60,308 bases of DNA, from NCBI RefSeq assembly GCF_015209505.1, contig NZ_JADEYC010000042.1, forward strand, positions 1 to 60,308, written 5' to 3'. The first letter of the stretch is position 1, and every line of letters begins with the position of its first letter. Origin of the DNA: Saccharopolyspora montiporae (lineage in GTDB: Bacteria; Actinomycetota; Actinomycetes; Mycobacteriales; Pseudonocardiaceae). A program made the translations under genes and the position numbers. Under the pieces are notes generated by a model, which was not told the origin of the DNA, ran no database searches, and saw only the letters and a program-made list of their open reading frames with translations. This document shows positions 25,973 through 33,974 of the stretch, one piece after another.

Positions 25973-26045
25973 GAAGTAACAACACTGTGGAATCACTTCA
26001 CGCTACAAGTATTCGGGCTGGACATTTACTACATGCTTGAAGTAA
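25960..26045. promoter_or_regulatory. Three phased 20-bp palindromes upstream of marR
   Basis: Three related imperfect palindromes start at 25960 (TTACTCCACGCATGAAGTAA), 25993 (TCACTTCACGCTACAAGTAT) and 26026 (TTACTACATGCTTGAAGTAA). The spacing is exactly 33 bases, about three helical turns, so all three face the same side of the DNA. They fill the space between the unrecognised leftward gene and the MarR gene, whose start is ten bases after the last site. They are the obvious candidates for MarR operators. Confidence 0.75.
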
Positions 26046-26054
26046 CCTAAGTGC

Positions 26055-26582
26055 ATGGAAGAGGCAATGGACACGACCGAGCAACGTTGGCTCGACGCCG
26101 ATGAGCAGCAGCAGTGGTACGCGTTCGCCTACGTGCTGACCCAGCTGCCCGCCGCCCTGGAGGCGCGGATGCAGCACGACGCGGGAATCGCCCACTTCGA
26201 GTACGTCGTGTTGTCCGCGCTGTCGATGGCACCGGAGCGCACGCTGCGGATGAGCGAGCTCGCCCAGTACGCGGGAAGCACGCTCTCACGTCTGTCCAAT
26301 GTGGTCGTCCGACTGGAGAAGCGCGGCTGGGTTCGGCGACGGCCCGACCCATCCGATGGACGCATCACCCTGGCCGAGCTCACCGACGACGGCATGGCCA
26401 AGGTCACCATCACAGCTCCCCTCCACGTCGATGCCGTGCGTCGCATGGTCTTCGACCCACTAACCAAGGCGCAGCAGCGCCAGCTCGGCGCCATATCCCA
26501 GCGCATCCTCGGCGCCCTGAACGCGCCGTGCCCCACCACCTGGGCACCACCCGGCGTTACCGAGACATCAAACCGCGACTAA
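26055..26582 (+). CDS. MarR-family transcriptional regulator
   Basis: A 175-residue winged-helix regulator. HFEYVVLSALSMAP opens the DNA-binding domain, LRMSELAQYAGSTLSRLSNVV is the helix-turn-helix and RLEKRGWVRRRPDPSDGRIT is the wing with the conserved DxR. Helices at both ends would form the dimer. The start is the ATG at 26055 or the ATG at 26067; neither has a strong ribosome binding site. Three palindromes directly upstream suggest autorepression. A short-chain dehydrogenase follows 47 bases downstream, probably in the same transcript. Confidence 0.88.
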   Translation: MEEAMDTTEQRWLDADEQQQWYAFAYVLTQLPAALEARMQHDAGIAHFEYVVLSALSMAPERTLRMSELAQYAGSTLSRLSNVVVRLEKRGWVRRRPDPSDGRITLAELTDDGMAKVTITAPLHVDAVRRMVFDPLTKAQQRQLGAISQRILGALNAPCPTTWAPPGVTETSNRD

Positions 26583-26629
26583 TCCAGACAACCCCGCTAG
26601 TGATCCTGCCACCCCCCAAGGAGCAACCC

Positions 26630-27295
26630 TTGCCTACCATCGCCATCGTCGGAGCCGGCCAGGGCCTCGGCCTGTCCATCGCCAAGGTCTTCGGCGGCCG
26701 CGGCTTCGACGTCGCCCTGATCTCCCGCACCAAGGACAAGCTCGACACGCTGGTCGCCGAGCTCGGCGAGACCGGCATCACCGCAGAGGGCTTCGCCGCG
26801 GATGTCGCAGACCCTTCCCAGCTCACCAACGCGCTGGAGACCGCGATCGCGCGTTTCGGGCGCATCGACGTGCTTGAGTTCTCACCGCACGCGGGCCTGA
26901 CCATGACCGCACCCAAGGACGTGACACTGAACAACCTGCGCCCGCAGATCGACAGCCTCCTCTACGGTGCCGTCGCCGCCGCACAGGCGGTACTTCCCGG
27001 GATGCTCGAAGCCCGTTCCGGCACCCTGCTGTTCACCACCGGCGGCGGCGCCATCAACCCCTACCCAATGCTGGCTGATTCCAACATCGCCCAGGCCGGA
27101 CAGCGCAACTGGGCCATCAATCTCCACAACACCCTCGCAGATGAGGGGATTTACGTGGCCAACGTGGCCATCAACCTCATGATCGCAAACCAGGCCCCCG
27201 AAGACGTCCCCCACCGCGCGCCCGACGAGATCGCCCTCGACTACTGGAACGTCCACACCGAACGCGCGAAGGCTGAACACGTCATCGGCGCCTGA
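26630..27295 (+). CDS. Short-chain dehydrogenase/reductase-like protein
   Basis: A 221-residue SDR protein. IAIVGAGQGLGLSIAKVFGG is the glycine-rich cofactor motif, DVALISRTKDKL the segment that usually reads the adenine ribose, and GFAADVADPSQL the acidic site for the adenine ring. The serine region is SGTLLFTTGGG, but the expected YxxxK pair is replaced around NIAQAGQRNWAIN, so the usual catalytic tyrosine and lysine appear absent. The start is a TTG at 26630, six bases after AAGGAG; no ATG or GTG fits. It probably forms an operon with the MarR gene. Confidence 0.75.
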   Translation: MPTIAIVGAGQGLGLSIAKVFGGRGFDVALISRTKDKLDTLVAELGETGITAEGFAADVADPSQLTNALETAIARFGRIDVLEFSPHAGLTMTAPKDVTLNNLRPQIDSLLYGAVAAAQAVLPGMLEARSGTLLFTTGGGAINPYPMLADSNIAQAGQRNWAINLHNTLADEGIYVANVAINLMIANQAPEDVPHRAPDEIALDYWNVHTERAKAEHVIGA

Positions 27296-27373
27296 GCACA
27301 GGCCCACCACGTGCCGGCCACTGGCCCACACCCGCCAGCAACCAATGGTCCGCTCTGTCCCCGGAGCTGTGCC

Positions 27374-27880
27374 ATGAAGACCATCGTCATCCCCGGAGGC
27401 AACAGCGGCATCGGCCGCCAGGGTGCCCAAACCCTCCTCGCCGAGGGCAACCACGTCGTCATAGCGGGTCGCTACCCACAAAAGGCAAGGCCGCACTCGC
27501 CTCGTTCGGTACCGCCGCCAACCGCGCGTCTTTCCGCGCAGCAGACCTGTCCACCCACGACGGCGTCCGCGACGCTGCCCGCCGCATCCTCGACGAGCAC
27601 GAGAGCCTCGATGCCCTCATCCACACCACCGGCGTGCTCACCATGCAGGAGAGCCGCACGGCCGACGGGCTTCACCTGTTCTTCGCGGTCACCTACCTCA
27701 GCCGCTACCACCTCACCCAGGTCCTCCTGCCCGCCCTGCGCGCCGCCGAGCGCCCCACTGGCAGACACCGCTCGACTGGGGCAAGCCCGGCCACTTCGAT
27801 CAGCACACCCCGATCACACTCGATACTGCGGTCACCCAGCGACTGATGGAAACCTCCCGCGTCCTCACCGGGGCTCGACA
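27374..27880 (+). pseudogene. Frameshifted short-chain dehydrogenase
   Basis: An ATG at 27374 opens KTIVIPGGNSGIGRQGAQTL and AEGNHVVIAGRYPQK, a clear SDR start. At about 27482 the homologous reading moves by one base to AALASFGTAANRASFRAADL and LDALIHTTGVLTMQESRT, then YLSRYHLTQVLLPALRAAER. At about 27755 it moves again to HWQTPLDWGKPGHFDQHTP and TQRLMETSRVL. The serine and YxxxK region is missing between the second and third parts, so there is an internal deletion as well. It lies behind the intact SDR of the MarR unit. Confidence 0.75.
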
Positions 27881-27896
27881 ATGCGTCGATACGGGT

Positions 27897-28499
27897 TCAC
27901 GCCTCGGGAATCAGTGCGCCGATGTAGTTCTCGACCAGTGCAGTGAGCTCCTCGACCAGCTCCTCGCGGGAGATGTCCGGGCGGTCGAGGACCCAGCGAA
28001 CCGCCAGCCCTTCCATGGACACCACGATCACCCATGCCCTTGTCGACGCGTTCCGACCGCTGGACCGCAACAACAGGTTGAGATAGGTCGAGACAAGGTC
28101 CTGCACACGCCGGCGCAGGGCCTGGTGGCGGCTTTGCAGGCGCTGTTGCGGGATTGCCTCCACAGCCACGTGAAGCAGTTGCGAATCTTGTTCCAGGGCA
28201 AGCAGAAGCGCGTTCACGACGTTGCGGACCATCTGGTCGGGCGAGTCGCTGAGTCGATCAGCCAGGGACGCCTCCACGCGCTGGGCCGCTTCATCCCAGT
28301 ACTGATCCAAGATCACCGTGAGCAGGTCATCCTTGTCCCGGAAGTACTGGTAGAGCGATCCGGGGCTGGTGCCCGCGGCCTCGGCGACGCGGTTGGTCGA
28401 GAAGTTGGCGTAGCCGTCACGCTCGAGGACCAGCCGACCTGCGTCGATCATCCGCCGGACCATCTCCTGCGACCGCTGCTGCCGAGGTGTCTTCCGCAC
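27897..28499 (-). CDS. TetR-family transcriptional regulator
   Basis: A 200-residue repressor. RMIDAGRLVLERDGYANFST and NRVAEAAGTSPGSLYQYFRD give the TetR helix-turn-helix with the usual YxYFxxK ending; the rest is a helical ligand-binding domain. The GTG at 28499 is chosen because the protein then starts with the normal basic segment (RKTPRQQRSQEMV); no good ribosome binding site is visible, so the transcript may be leaderless. It is divergent from an MpaB-type oxygenase gene and a palindrome sits just upstream, so it probably represses itself and the oxygenase. Confidence 0.85.
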   Translation of the reverse strand: MRKTPRQQRSQEMVRRMIDAGRLVLERDGYANFSTNRVAEAAGTSPGSLYQYFRDKDDLLTVILDQYWDEAAQRVEASLADRLSDSPDQMVRNVVNALLLALEQDSQLLHVAVEAIPQQRLQSRHQALRRRVQDLVSTYLNLLLRSSGRNASTRAWVIVVSMEGLAVRWVLDRPDISREELVEELTALVENYIGALIPEA

Positions 28500-28510
28500 A
28501 CGCGGATCGT

Positions 28511-28530
28511 ATGCGAACAATTCATCGCAT
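28511..28530. promoter_or_regulatory. Palindromic operator upstream of the TetR gene
   Basis: ATGCGAACAATTCATCGCAT is a 20-base imperfect palindrome with perfect six-base ends, located 11 bases upstream of the TetR start. Related half-sites occur nearer the divergent oxygenase gene: ATGCGAA from 28596 and CATCGCAT ending at its start codon. Confidence 0.55.
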
Positions 28531-28638
28531 TGGAACCTCCGGAGCACACGTGGCCCGGGATGACCAGCGGGATCACGAGAGCTCCGCCTCGCCAAATGCG
28601 AATTGAACGCGAGTAATCGCTCGTGCCAGGCTCATCGC

Positions 28639-29871
28639 ATGATCTCGCAGGACGCACCTGGAACACGGGATTCCTCGCCCTATCCGCGGCGTTTTTGCAG
28701 AGCGCCGGAGCGCAACCGTCGAATCGCCCGACCGCTGCGCTTGATCACGCGCGTCAAGCGGCTCGACGAAGACCTCCTCGACCAGATCGGACGCCGCCTG
28801 TACGCCCGCGATGAGCCGGGTGCGGATCTCGTTCGCGCCATGCGCGCCGACGCCGGAACCGAACGGGTCACGATGGCGCAGTTCAAGAAGGCTCTCGATG
28901 AGGGCATCGACGCCGTTCGCGAAGCACCGCCCGCACTCGTGCGGTTCTTCTCCCTGGTCGACCAGGTCCCGCCATGGGTCGACTTCGCTCTGATCGAGCA
29001 CGGCGCCCAGCTGCTCCGCCGCACGGGACGTGCGCGGGCCGACGTGCTGCTGCAACTCGCCCTGATCGGCGGCTACCGGTTCGGCGGGCCACCCGAATTG
29101 CTGGTCGCCACCGGCGGTCTGTCGGGTTCGGCGACCATGCGACGGCTTGGCGAGACCGAAGCCTGGACATACTCGGTCATGATGCCGGGCGCGATGCGGC
29201 GATTCGGCGAAGGATTCAAGAACACGGTGCACGTGCGCGCGATGCACGCACTGATCAACGACCGATTCGAGACCAACGGCCGCTGGGACAGCGAGGAATG
29301 GGGGCTGCCGATCAACCAAACCGACCAAGCCGCCACACTCGGGCTGTTCAACAGCACCCTGCTGCTGGGCCTGCGCGCCCTCGGCTGGCAGATGAGCACT
29401 GCCGAGTCCCGCGCGGTGATGCACCTGTGGCGATACGTCGGCTGGCTGATGGGCGTCGACGAAGACTGGCTCTTCGACACCGAACGCGAGCAGAACATCT
29501 TCAACTACCACGTGCTCATGGCCCAGGACGACCAAACGCCCGCCGGCGCGGAACTGGCCGTGTCGATCCTCGAAGAACACACGAAACCAGACGGAGGCAA
29601 GCTGGCCAAGCTCCGCGCCGGCTACGAGTGGGTACGCCTGCTCGGCATGCTGAGATACTTCCTGGGCAAGGAAAGCATGCAAGGTCTACACCTCCCGGTG
29701 GTCCTGCCCTGGCTGGTACCACCGATCGTCGTCCGCAACCTCGTCGCGTCACTGCTGGTCGCACGCACAGAACGCGGCCGTCGGCTCCTCGAACGCACGG
29801 AGCGGACGCAGAAACGCATGCGCAAGCTGTTCAACGGCCAACGCGAGCAGGTCGCAGCGCTGCCGACCTGA
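28639..29871 (+). CDS. MpaB-type oxygenase family (DUF2236) protein
   Basis: A 410-residue helical protein of the DUF2236 family, which includes the fungal oxygenase MpaB and is related to the latex-clearing protein Lcp. VPPWVDFALIEHGAQLLRRT, FGEGFKNTVHVRAMHALIND and LPINQTDQAATLGLFNSTLL are characteristic; the histidines in HVRAMH are candidate heme ligands. The reaction is unknown; members are proposed to be heme b oxygenases. A basic C-terminal tail follows a hydrophobic segment (VLPWLVPPIVVRNLVASLLV), so membrane association is possible. The ATG at 28639 has a weak ribosome binding site. It is likely regulated by the divergent TetR protein. Confidence 0.85.
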   Translation: MISQDAPGTRDSSPYPRRFCRAPERNRRIARPLRLITRVKRLDEDLLDQIGRRLYARDEPGADLVRAMRADAGTERVTMAQFKKALDEGIDAVREAPPALVRFFSLVDQVPPWVDFALIEHGAQLLRRTGRARADVLLQLALIGGYRFGGPPELLVATGGLSGSATMRRLGETEAWTYSVMMPGAMRRFGEGFKNTVHVRAMHALINDRFETNGRWDSEEWGLPINQTDQAATLGLFNSTLLLGLRALGWQMSTAESRAVMHLWRYVGWLMGVDEDWLFDTEREQNIFNYHVLMAQDDQTPAGAELAVSILEEHTKPDGGKLAKLRAGYEWVRLLGMLRYFLGKESMQGLHLPVVLPWLVPPIVVRNLVASLLVARTERGRRLLERTERTQKRMRKLFNGQREQVAALPT

Positions 29872-30106
29872 GCGGTCGACCATGGATGGGCTGCCCTTCT
29901 CGCACACGAACACCCTTCGCCGGCGCGGATGAAGTGCATGGTGCGGGCGGTGTGGAGAATCCACCTACGAGGCATTCGCCGCCATTTGGGATCTCTTCGC
30001 CGAAAGTGACCCCAACTCCGCAATCTCGAAGGCGCCGAATCCGGAGCCGGCCAGGGCTCGATCGAGTCGTCCTCGACATAGGTCTCCCCCAGGGCGTGTG
30101 CAATGA

Positions 30107-30310
30107 ACCACCCCGCTCACCGGCGAGACCATCACCCAGCTCGTCGAGCCCCTGGGCGGCATGCTCACCGTCCTGGACTCAGCGGAACCGCAGGACAAAC
30201 ACGACATCTACCGCCAACTCGGCCTCAACCTCACCTACTACCCAGACACAAGAACGGTGCTGGCCGAAGTACGCGCCAGCACCGCCGTGGACCTTTGGTC
30301 GTGTCGGAGG
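30107..30310 (+). pseudogene. Serine recombinase C-terminal remnant
   Basis: A frame preceded by an in-frame stop reads TPLTGETITQLVEPLGGMLT followed by VLDSAEPQDKHDIYRQLGLN and LTYYPDTRTVLAEVR. This matches the end of the large serine recombinases of actinomycetes, where ADPADKAEVYRQLGL-like text precedes a final strand. The catalytic and zinc domains are absent. It lies next to the brnTA pair and suggests that a serine integrase element was once here. Confidence 0.55.
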
Positions 30311-30371
30311 ACGGAGTTGCGCACTATCCACCCAGCTGCAGCTGGCGTAGTCCGAGCCATGAAGGCCGAGG

Positions 30372-30608
30372 TCAGGCAGCAGGCGTGGTGTGGTGTTCCA
30401 GGCGTTCGGCGAGCCAGACCTTGATCACAGACTGCCGCGTGACGCCCAGTCGCCTGGCTTCGCGGTCCAGGGCAGCGATCATCCACGCGGGGAAATCGAC
30501 GTTGACCCGTCGTTGTTCCTCACCGGGCCGCTGCGCCTTCGCCAGATCCAGCGCCGAAGTGATGTCCTCACCGCGATCGAACTTCTCGTCGAACTCGTCA
30601 GCCTTCAT
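30372..30608 (-). CDS. brnA: BrnA antitoxin
   Basis: A 78-residue antitoxin of the BrnA family. The N-terminal half (FDRGEDITSALDLAKAQRPG) is the toxin-binding part and the second half (RVNVDFPAWMIAALDREARR and LGVTRQSVIKVWLAERLE) is a ribbon-helix-helix DNA-binding domain. It overlaps brnT by 11 bases and is translated after it, the usual BrnTA order. BrnA binds BrnT and represses the operon; a palindrome upstream of brnT is the probable operator. An N-terminal fragment of a related antitoxin lies at 972-1057. Confidence 0.9.
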   Translation of the reverse strand: MKADEFDEKFDRGEDITSALDLAKAQRPGEEQRRVNVDFPAWMIAALDREARRLGVTRQSVIKVWLAERLEHHTTPAA

Positions 30609-30858
30609 AGATCGCTACCTCCTCGACTCGAGACCGGCGCACCGAGATGATCCGGACGCCGCCCTGGCGCACCGTCACAACAGCTGACCAATGCTTGCCA
30701 TCGATGAGACCGATGACCAACCACCGGACCTCGTCCACCGTGCGGGCCGGGACCTCAACCCGGAACGGGTCCCGCCAGAGATCTTGGGCGTGGACGAAAT
30801 CGATGCCGTGCTTGCCGCAGTTGGTTCGACTCTTGTCCGGATCGAACTCGAACTCCAT
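30598..30858 (-). CDS. brnT: BrnT toxin
   Basis: An 86-residue toxin of the BrnT family, a RelE-like ribonuclease. FEFDPDKSRTNCGKHGIDF is the family start (DPxKxxxNxxKHGIxF), RWLVIGLIDGKHWSAVVTVR the central strands, and VRIISVRRSRVEEVAIYE the end with the RIISxRR motif. The ATG at 30858 follows a GGGTAAGGG stretch. It is the first gene of a complete brnT-brnA operon placed between a recombinase tail and a collapsed defence system. Confidence 0.9.
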   Translation of the reverse strand: MEFEFDPDKSRTNCGKHGIDFVHAQDLWRDPFRVEVPARTVDEVRWLVIGLIDGKHWSAVVTVRQGGVRIISVRRSRVEEVAIYEG

Positions 30859-30886
30859 CCACCCTTACCCTTCCAGCCCGCTGCAC

Positions 30887-30903
30887 GGTATAAAAACTAT
30901 ACC
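30887..30903. promoter_or_regulatory. Palindrome upstream of brnT
   Basis: GGTATAAAAACTATACC has perfect six-base arms and a five-base centre, and lies 29 bases upstream of the brnT start. It overlaps the likely -10 region (TATA on the minus strand), so a bound BrnA dimer would block the promoter. Confidence 0.65.
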
Positions 30904-31234
30904 ACATGCGGCAGGGTGACGCTGTGCATGCCGGGCAGTGGGCCTATCCACTTGTGTTCAGCCTGCGTGGGTGGGGGCCTGCACAGCGTTGATCAGCAGG
31001 CTCACGTGATGCCGGCATGCTCGGATCCGACGGAGGGTCGTCCGAGCACGGCGGGAGTATCCCCGGCATCCGGTCCACCATCATCAATCCACGCGAACAA
31101 CCGAACGTGGTCCGGACAGTGCACGGCAGTTCACGAGGAGTGCGGTGACACAGCCGACCACCCCTAACCTGAACAACGGGACCAACGGCGGCGTGTCATA
31201 GCCTCGGCGGTGACCTCGCCAGGAAGGGGCTGCC
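30904..31234. other. Gap upstream of the jetA remnant
   Basis: No supported gene. A GTG at 31145 after GAGGAG opens an 18-codon frame (TQPTTPNLNNGTNGGVS) ending at 31201; it could be a leader peptide or chance. The segment presumably holds the old promoter of the Wadjet operon. Confidence 0.3.
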
Positions 31235-31543
31235 GTGGTGGATCAGGATTTCGGGACTTTCGCCCATCTCACCTCACCCAACGCAACTCTGTACCGGCGC
31301 ATCATGGCGACCTTCCTGAACGCCAAGCGCAGGTTCACCGTGCACCTGCGCCCCGAGGACGTTCACGGGGAGCTCGACAACGGTCCCGAAGTGTCCGTGA
31401 TCGCCGGCGCACTCACCCAGCTCGTGGAGTGGGGCAACCTCCGAGCCGATCCGGACACCAGCCGGGTCACCACAGTTGAGGACTTCCACCGCGCACGGTT
31501 CCTGTACCAGCTCACCCGGCACGGCGAGGCCACCGAGTGCTGA
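31235..31543 (+). pseudogene. JetA (DUF2397) N-terminal remnant, type II Wadjet
   Basis: A GTG at 31235 after GGAAGGGG opens a frame of 102 residues. FAHLTSPNATLYRRIMATFL, RPEDVHGEL, ALTQLVEWGNLRADPDTSRV and HRARFLYQLTRHGEATE are the N-terminal part of the DUF2397 family (TIGR02677), the JetA component of type II Wadjet, normally about 500 residues. The homology ends at GEATE, where the sequence switches directly into the DUF2399 part of JetD. JetB (DUF2398), JetC (SMC-like) and most of JetA and JetD are gone. Confidence 0.75.
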
Positions 31544-32097
31544 CGCTCGGCCTGTCCAGCAACGCCACAACAGCAACCGGGCAGGCGGTGACGGCGTTGC
31601 GAGCAGCCGGGCAACCAGCCGTGCTGACACTGCGCCAACTGGTCCGCGACACTCCCCCGTGGACGGTGGCGGGACAGCAGATCTCGATCTGCGAGAACCC
31701 GGTCGTGGTCTCCGCCGCCGCCGACCGCCTCGGCCCGGCCTCAGCTCCCCTGGTCTGCACCAGCGGGCAACCCGGTGCCGCCGTGATGCACCTGCTGCGT
31801 CAGCTCTCCTCCTCGACAGCGCAATTGCGCTACCACGGCGACTTCGACTGGGGTGGCCTGCGCATCGGCAACGTCATGTTCGAGCGACTGCCGGTGACCC
31901 CATGGCGTTTCGACACCGCGGCGTACGAGGCGGCCGTGGCCGAACACTCCGCACACGAACTCACCGGCAAGCCCGCGAAGGCCGACTGGGACGACGACCT
32001 CGACACCCGGATGCGGCAGGTTGGCCAAGCTGTCGAAGAAGAACACGTCCTCGACGATCTGATCGGCGACCTGTCACTCCCCGCCGACGGACTCTGA
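31537..32097 (+). pseudogene. JetD (DUF2399) C-terminal remnant, type II Wadjet
   Basis: A frame of 186 residues overlapping the JetA fragment by seven bases. LRAAGQPAVLTLRQLVRDTP, ISICENPVVVSAAADRLGP, LVCTSGQPGAAVMHLLRQL, LRYHGDFDWGGLRIGNVM and VGQAVEEEHVLDDLIGDL match the DUF2399 half of TIGR02679 proteins. This is the Toprim-like nuclease part of JetD, with CEN and HGDFD acidic motifs apparently intact. The N-terminal DUF3323 part is missing. The GTG at 31537 could in principle start translation of this domain by itself, but the joining to JetA marks a deletion. Confidence 0.78.
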
Positions 32098-32304
32098 GCT
32101 TGCGGGCGGGTCTCGCGAGGCACCCGGCGACGGGGCTACAGCCGTAGGCGCGGTCGTTTTCGCCTCGCTGGAAAGGGAGCTGCTCGATCGCAGCACGCTC
32201 GCTCCCCGCATGCAGGCCCAGCAGGCCGTTTTCGCTCATGTCAAGGGCTTTCGCAACATTCTGCGACGTCATTCGACCAACGGCCAGCTCACACCGCACT
32301 GCAG

Positions 32305-32500
32305 CCGACCCTCCTGTTCGTGCTGTTCACCGGTATCGGCCGGGAAGCCCTGCCGCACGAGCTCGGGTTCGGCTCCGGGATGACCTGCTGCTGGCGACGG
32401 CTGCGGGACCGGCAGGTAGCCGGGGCCTTCGATCAGCTGCACCAGGTGTTGCCGGCCGAGCTCAACGCGGCCGGACAGATCGACTGGCCACGCGCGTGGC
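32305..32500 (+). mobile_element. IS5-family transposase N-terminal remnant
   Basis: The frame reads LLFVLFTGIGREALPHELGF and GSGMTCCWRRLRDRQVAGAF followed by DQLHQVLPAELNAAGQIDW, matching the helix-turn-helix part (DUF4096) of IS5-type transposases, where IPWEALPQELG, GSGMTCWRRLRDWQ and LLDELRAAGQIDW are typical. One extra cysteine sits in the TCWRRL motif. The DDE catalytic domain is absent and no terminal inverted repeats are evident, so the element is dead. Confidence 0.7.
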
Positions 32501-32546
32501 GCGCGGGACAACGTTCGTCCCCACGCCGTCGGGATCGGAATGCGTG

Positions 32547-33360
32547 TCATCCATGTCCCCGGTTCTTCAAGAGCCCTCGTGTCGCGGCCGCGAACTCCTC
32601 AGGCATCTCAGTGAACCCGAGGTGATGACCGGGAACTTCCACCATCTTGCAGGCAACCTCTTTCGCGACGATGGCAGCCGCGCGGGCGGCGGGACCGTCG
32701 CCGGTACCGACGCCGGAGGCCGTGACCATGCTGACCTGGTTGTCGCGGATCCGCGCGAGATCCGGCACATGCAGGGTGAACGGCATGTACTCCTGTTCGA
32801 AGAAGAACTTCCAGTTCGCTTCGGCGCGTTCCGCGTACTCGAATGCGACCAGCGTAGCGGCCTCCTGGCTCGCGTTGTTCAGTTCGGTGAACACGCGCTC
32901 GGCGGCTTCCCAGCCTTGCGTGCGAGTCGCCTGGTCGACCTGCTCGGCGAGCGCCTGCCATTCCTCGGCTTCGGGCAGCAGCAGTCCGAGCGGAGCCTCG
33001 TGGGCGATGAGGAAGTCGACGATCTCGGGATGACGCTCGGCCAGTTCGAGGCCGACAACGGCCCCGCCGCTGTTGCCGAAGATCAGAGCCTTTCTCGCCT
33101 ACCGCGCGGATGACCGCCATGGCGTCGCGGGCCTGCTGGGCGACCGTCATGGGCGCGGTGAGGTCGCCCGTGCTCCGAGAGTTCCCGCGCCGATCATAGG
33201 TAACGACGGTGTATTCCGTCGCCAGGATGTCGGCCACGTCGGAGAAAAAGCCGGCGTCTCCGAGCGCGCCGGTGATCATCAGGAGCAACGGCCCCTCGCC
33301 GCGTCGCTCGCAGTAGAGTTCCGCTTGCTCTGTGGATACGGTCATGGTCGTCACCGTCAA
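32547..33360 (-). pseudogene. Frameshifted alpha/beta hydrolase
   Basis: A TTG at 33360 with GAGGAG upstream starts LYCERRGEGPLLLMITGALG, then TVVTYDRRGNSRSTGDLTAP. Near 33092 (GAGAAAGGCTCTGATC on the coding strand) one extra base moves the reading to ALIFGNSGGAVVGLELAERH, which carries the nucleophile serine, and on through YMPFTLHVPDLARIRDNQVS to VEVPGHHLGFTEMPEEFA, which carries the catalytic histidine. Apart from this single shift the gene is complete at about 270 residues, so it is either a recent pseudogene or a sequencing error. Confidence 0.8.
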
Positions 33361-33974
33361 GAGAGTCTCCTCGGTTCAGTAGATGGTGGGGACTGGCCGC
33401 GCAATCATCGGACTCCGACGGCCCCGTTCGAGCGCACCGGCGGCCGACTCCTCGGAGAGGTGATTGGGGGGCCGCGTTCGTCATCCTCACCGCATCGGCC
33501 CCAGTTGGTGGGCAGACCCCCGCTCAGACGACGGGAGCTGGATCATGAGCTCAGGTCCTTCCGCAGAGGAGCGCCGTGACGAGTTGCGTCGTAGTACGGT
33601 CCGAGTTCTCGACGCTTCCGGCGCGTCGGCGCGAGGTGAATCGCTCGACCACTCCGGCGCTGAACTTCCCCGTGACTACCGGCCGGCACCAGCACCCCGC
33701 CGACACCGCATCCACCGTGGAGGCCGAGGTTGCGGAGACGGGCGACGGCTGAAAACAACCCCACACCCCGCCACCGGCATGCGGCGTGCCAGGGCAGCAG
33801 ATCACGAGAGGGCATCCGCCAGGCGCCTCCGGAACGCAGTACACGAGATCCCGACACCAGTCGATCACCGCATTTCCCGGCCACACCACCACGTACGACG
33901 CGATCCGACGGGGATGATCTTTCCGACCTCACCGGGTCCGGATCCACAACGGGCGAGCGCTGAGAGCGCAGTCC
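33361..33974. other. Gap of 614 bases without a recognisable gene
   Basis: No frame on either strand shows a known domain. A rightward frame from the ATG at 33545 (SSGPSAEERRDELRRS) has a weak GGGAG upstream and could be the start of a lost regulator, but it soon turns into arginine/proline-rich text typical of wrong-frame reading. Probably degraded DNA. Confidence 0.35.
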
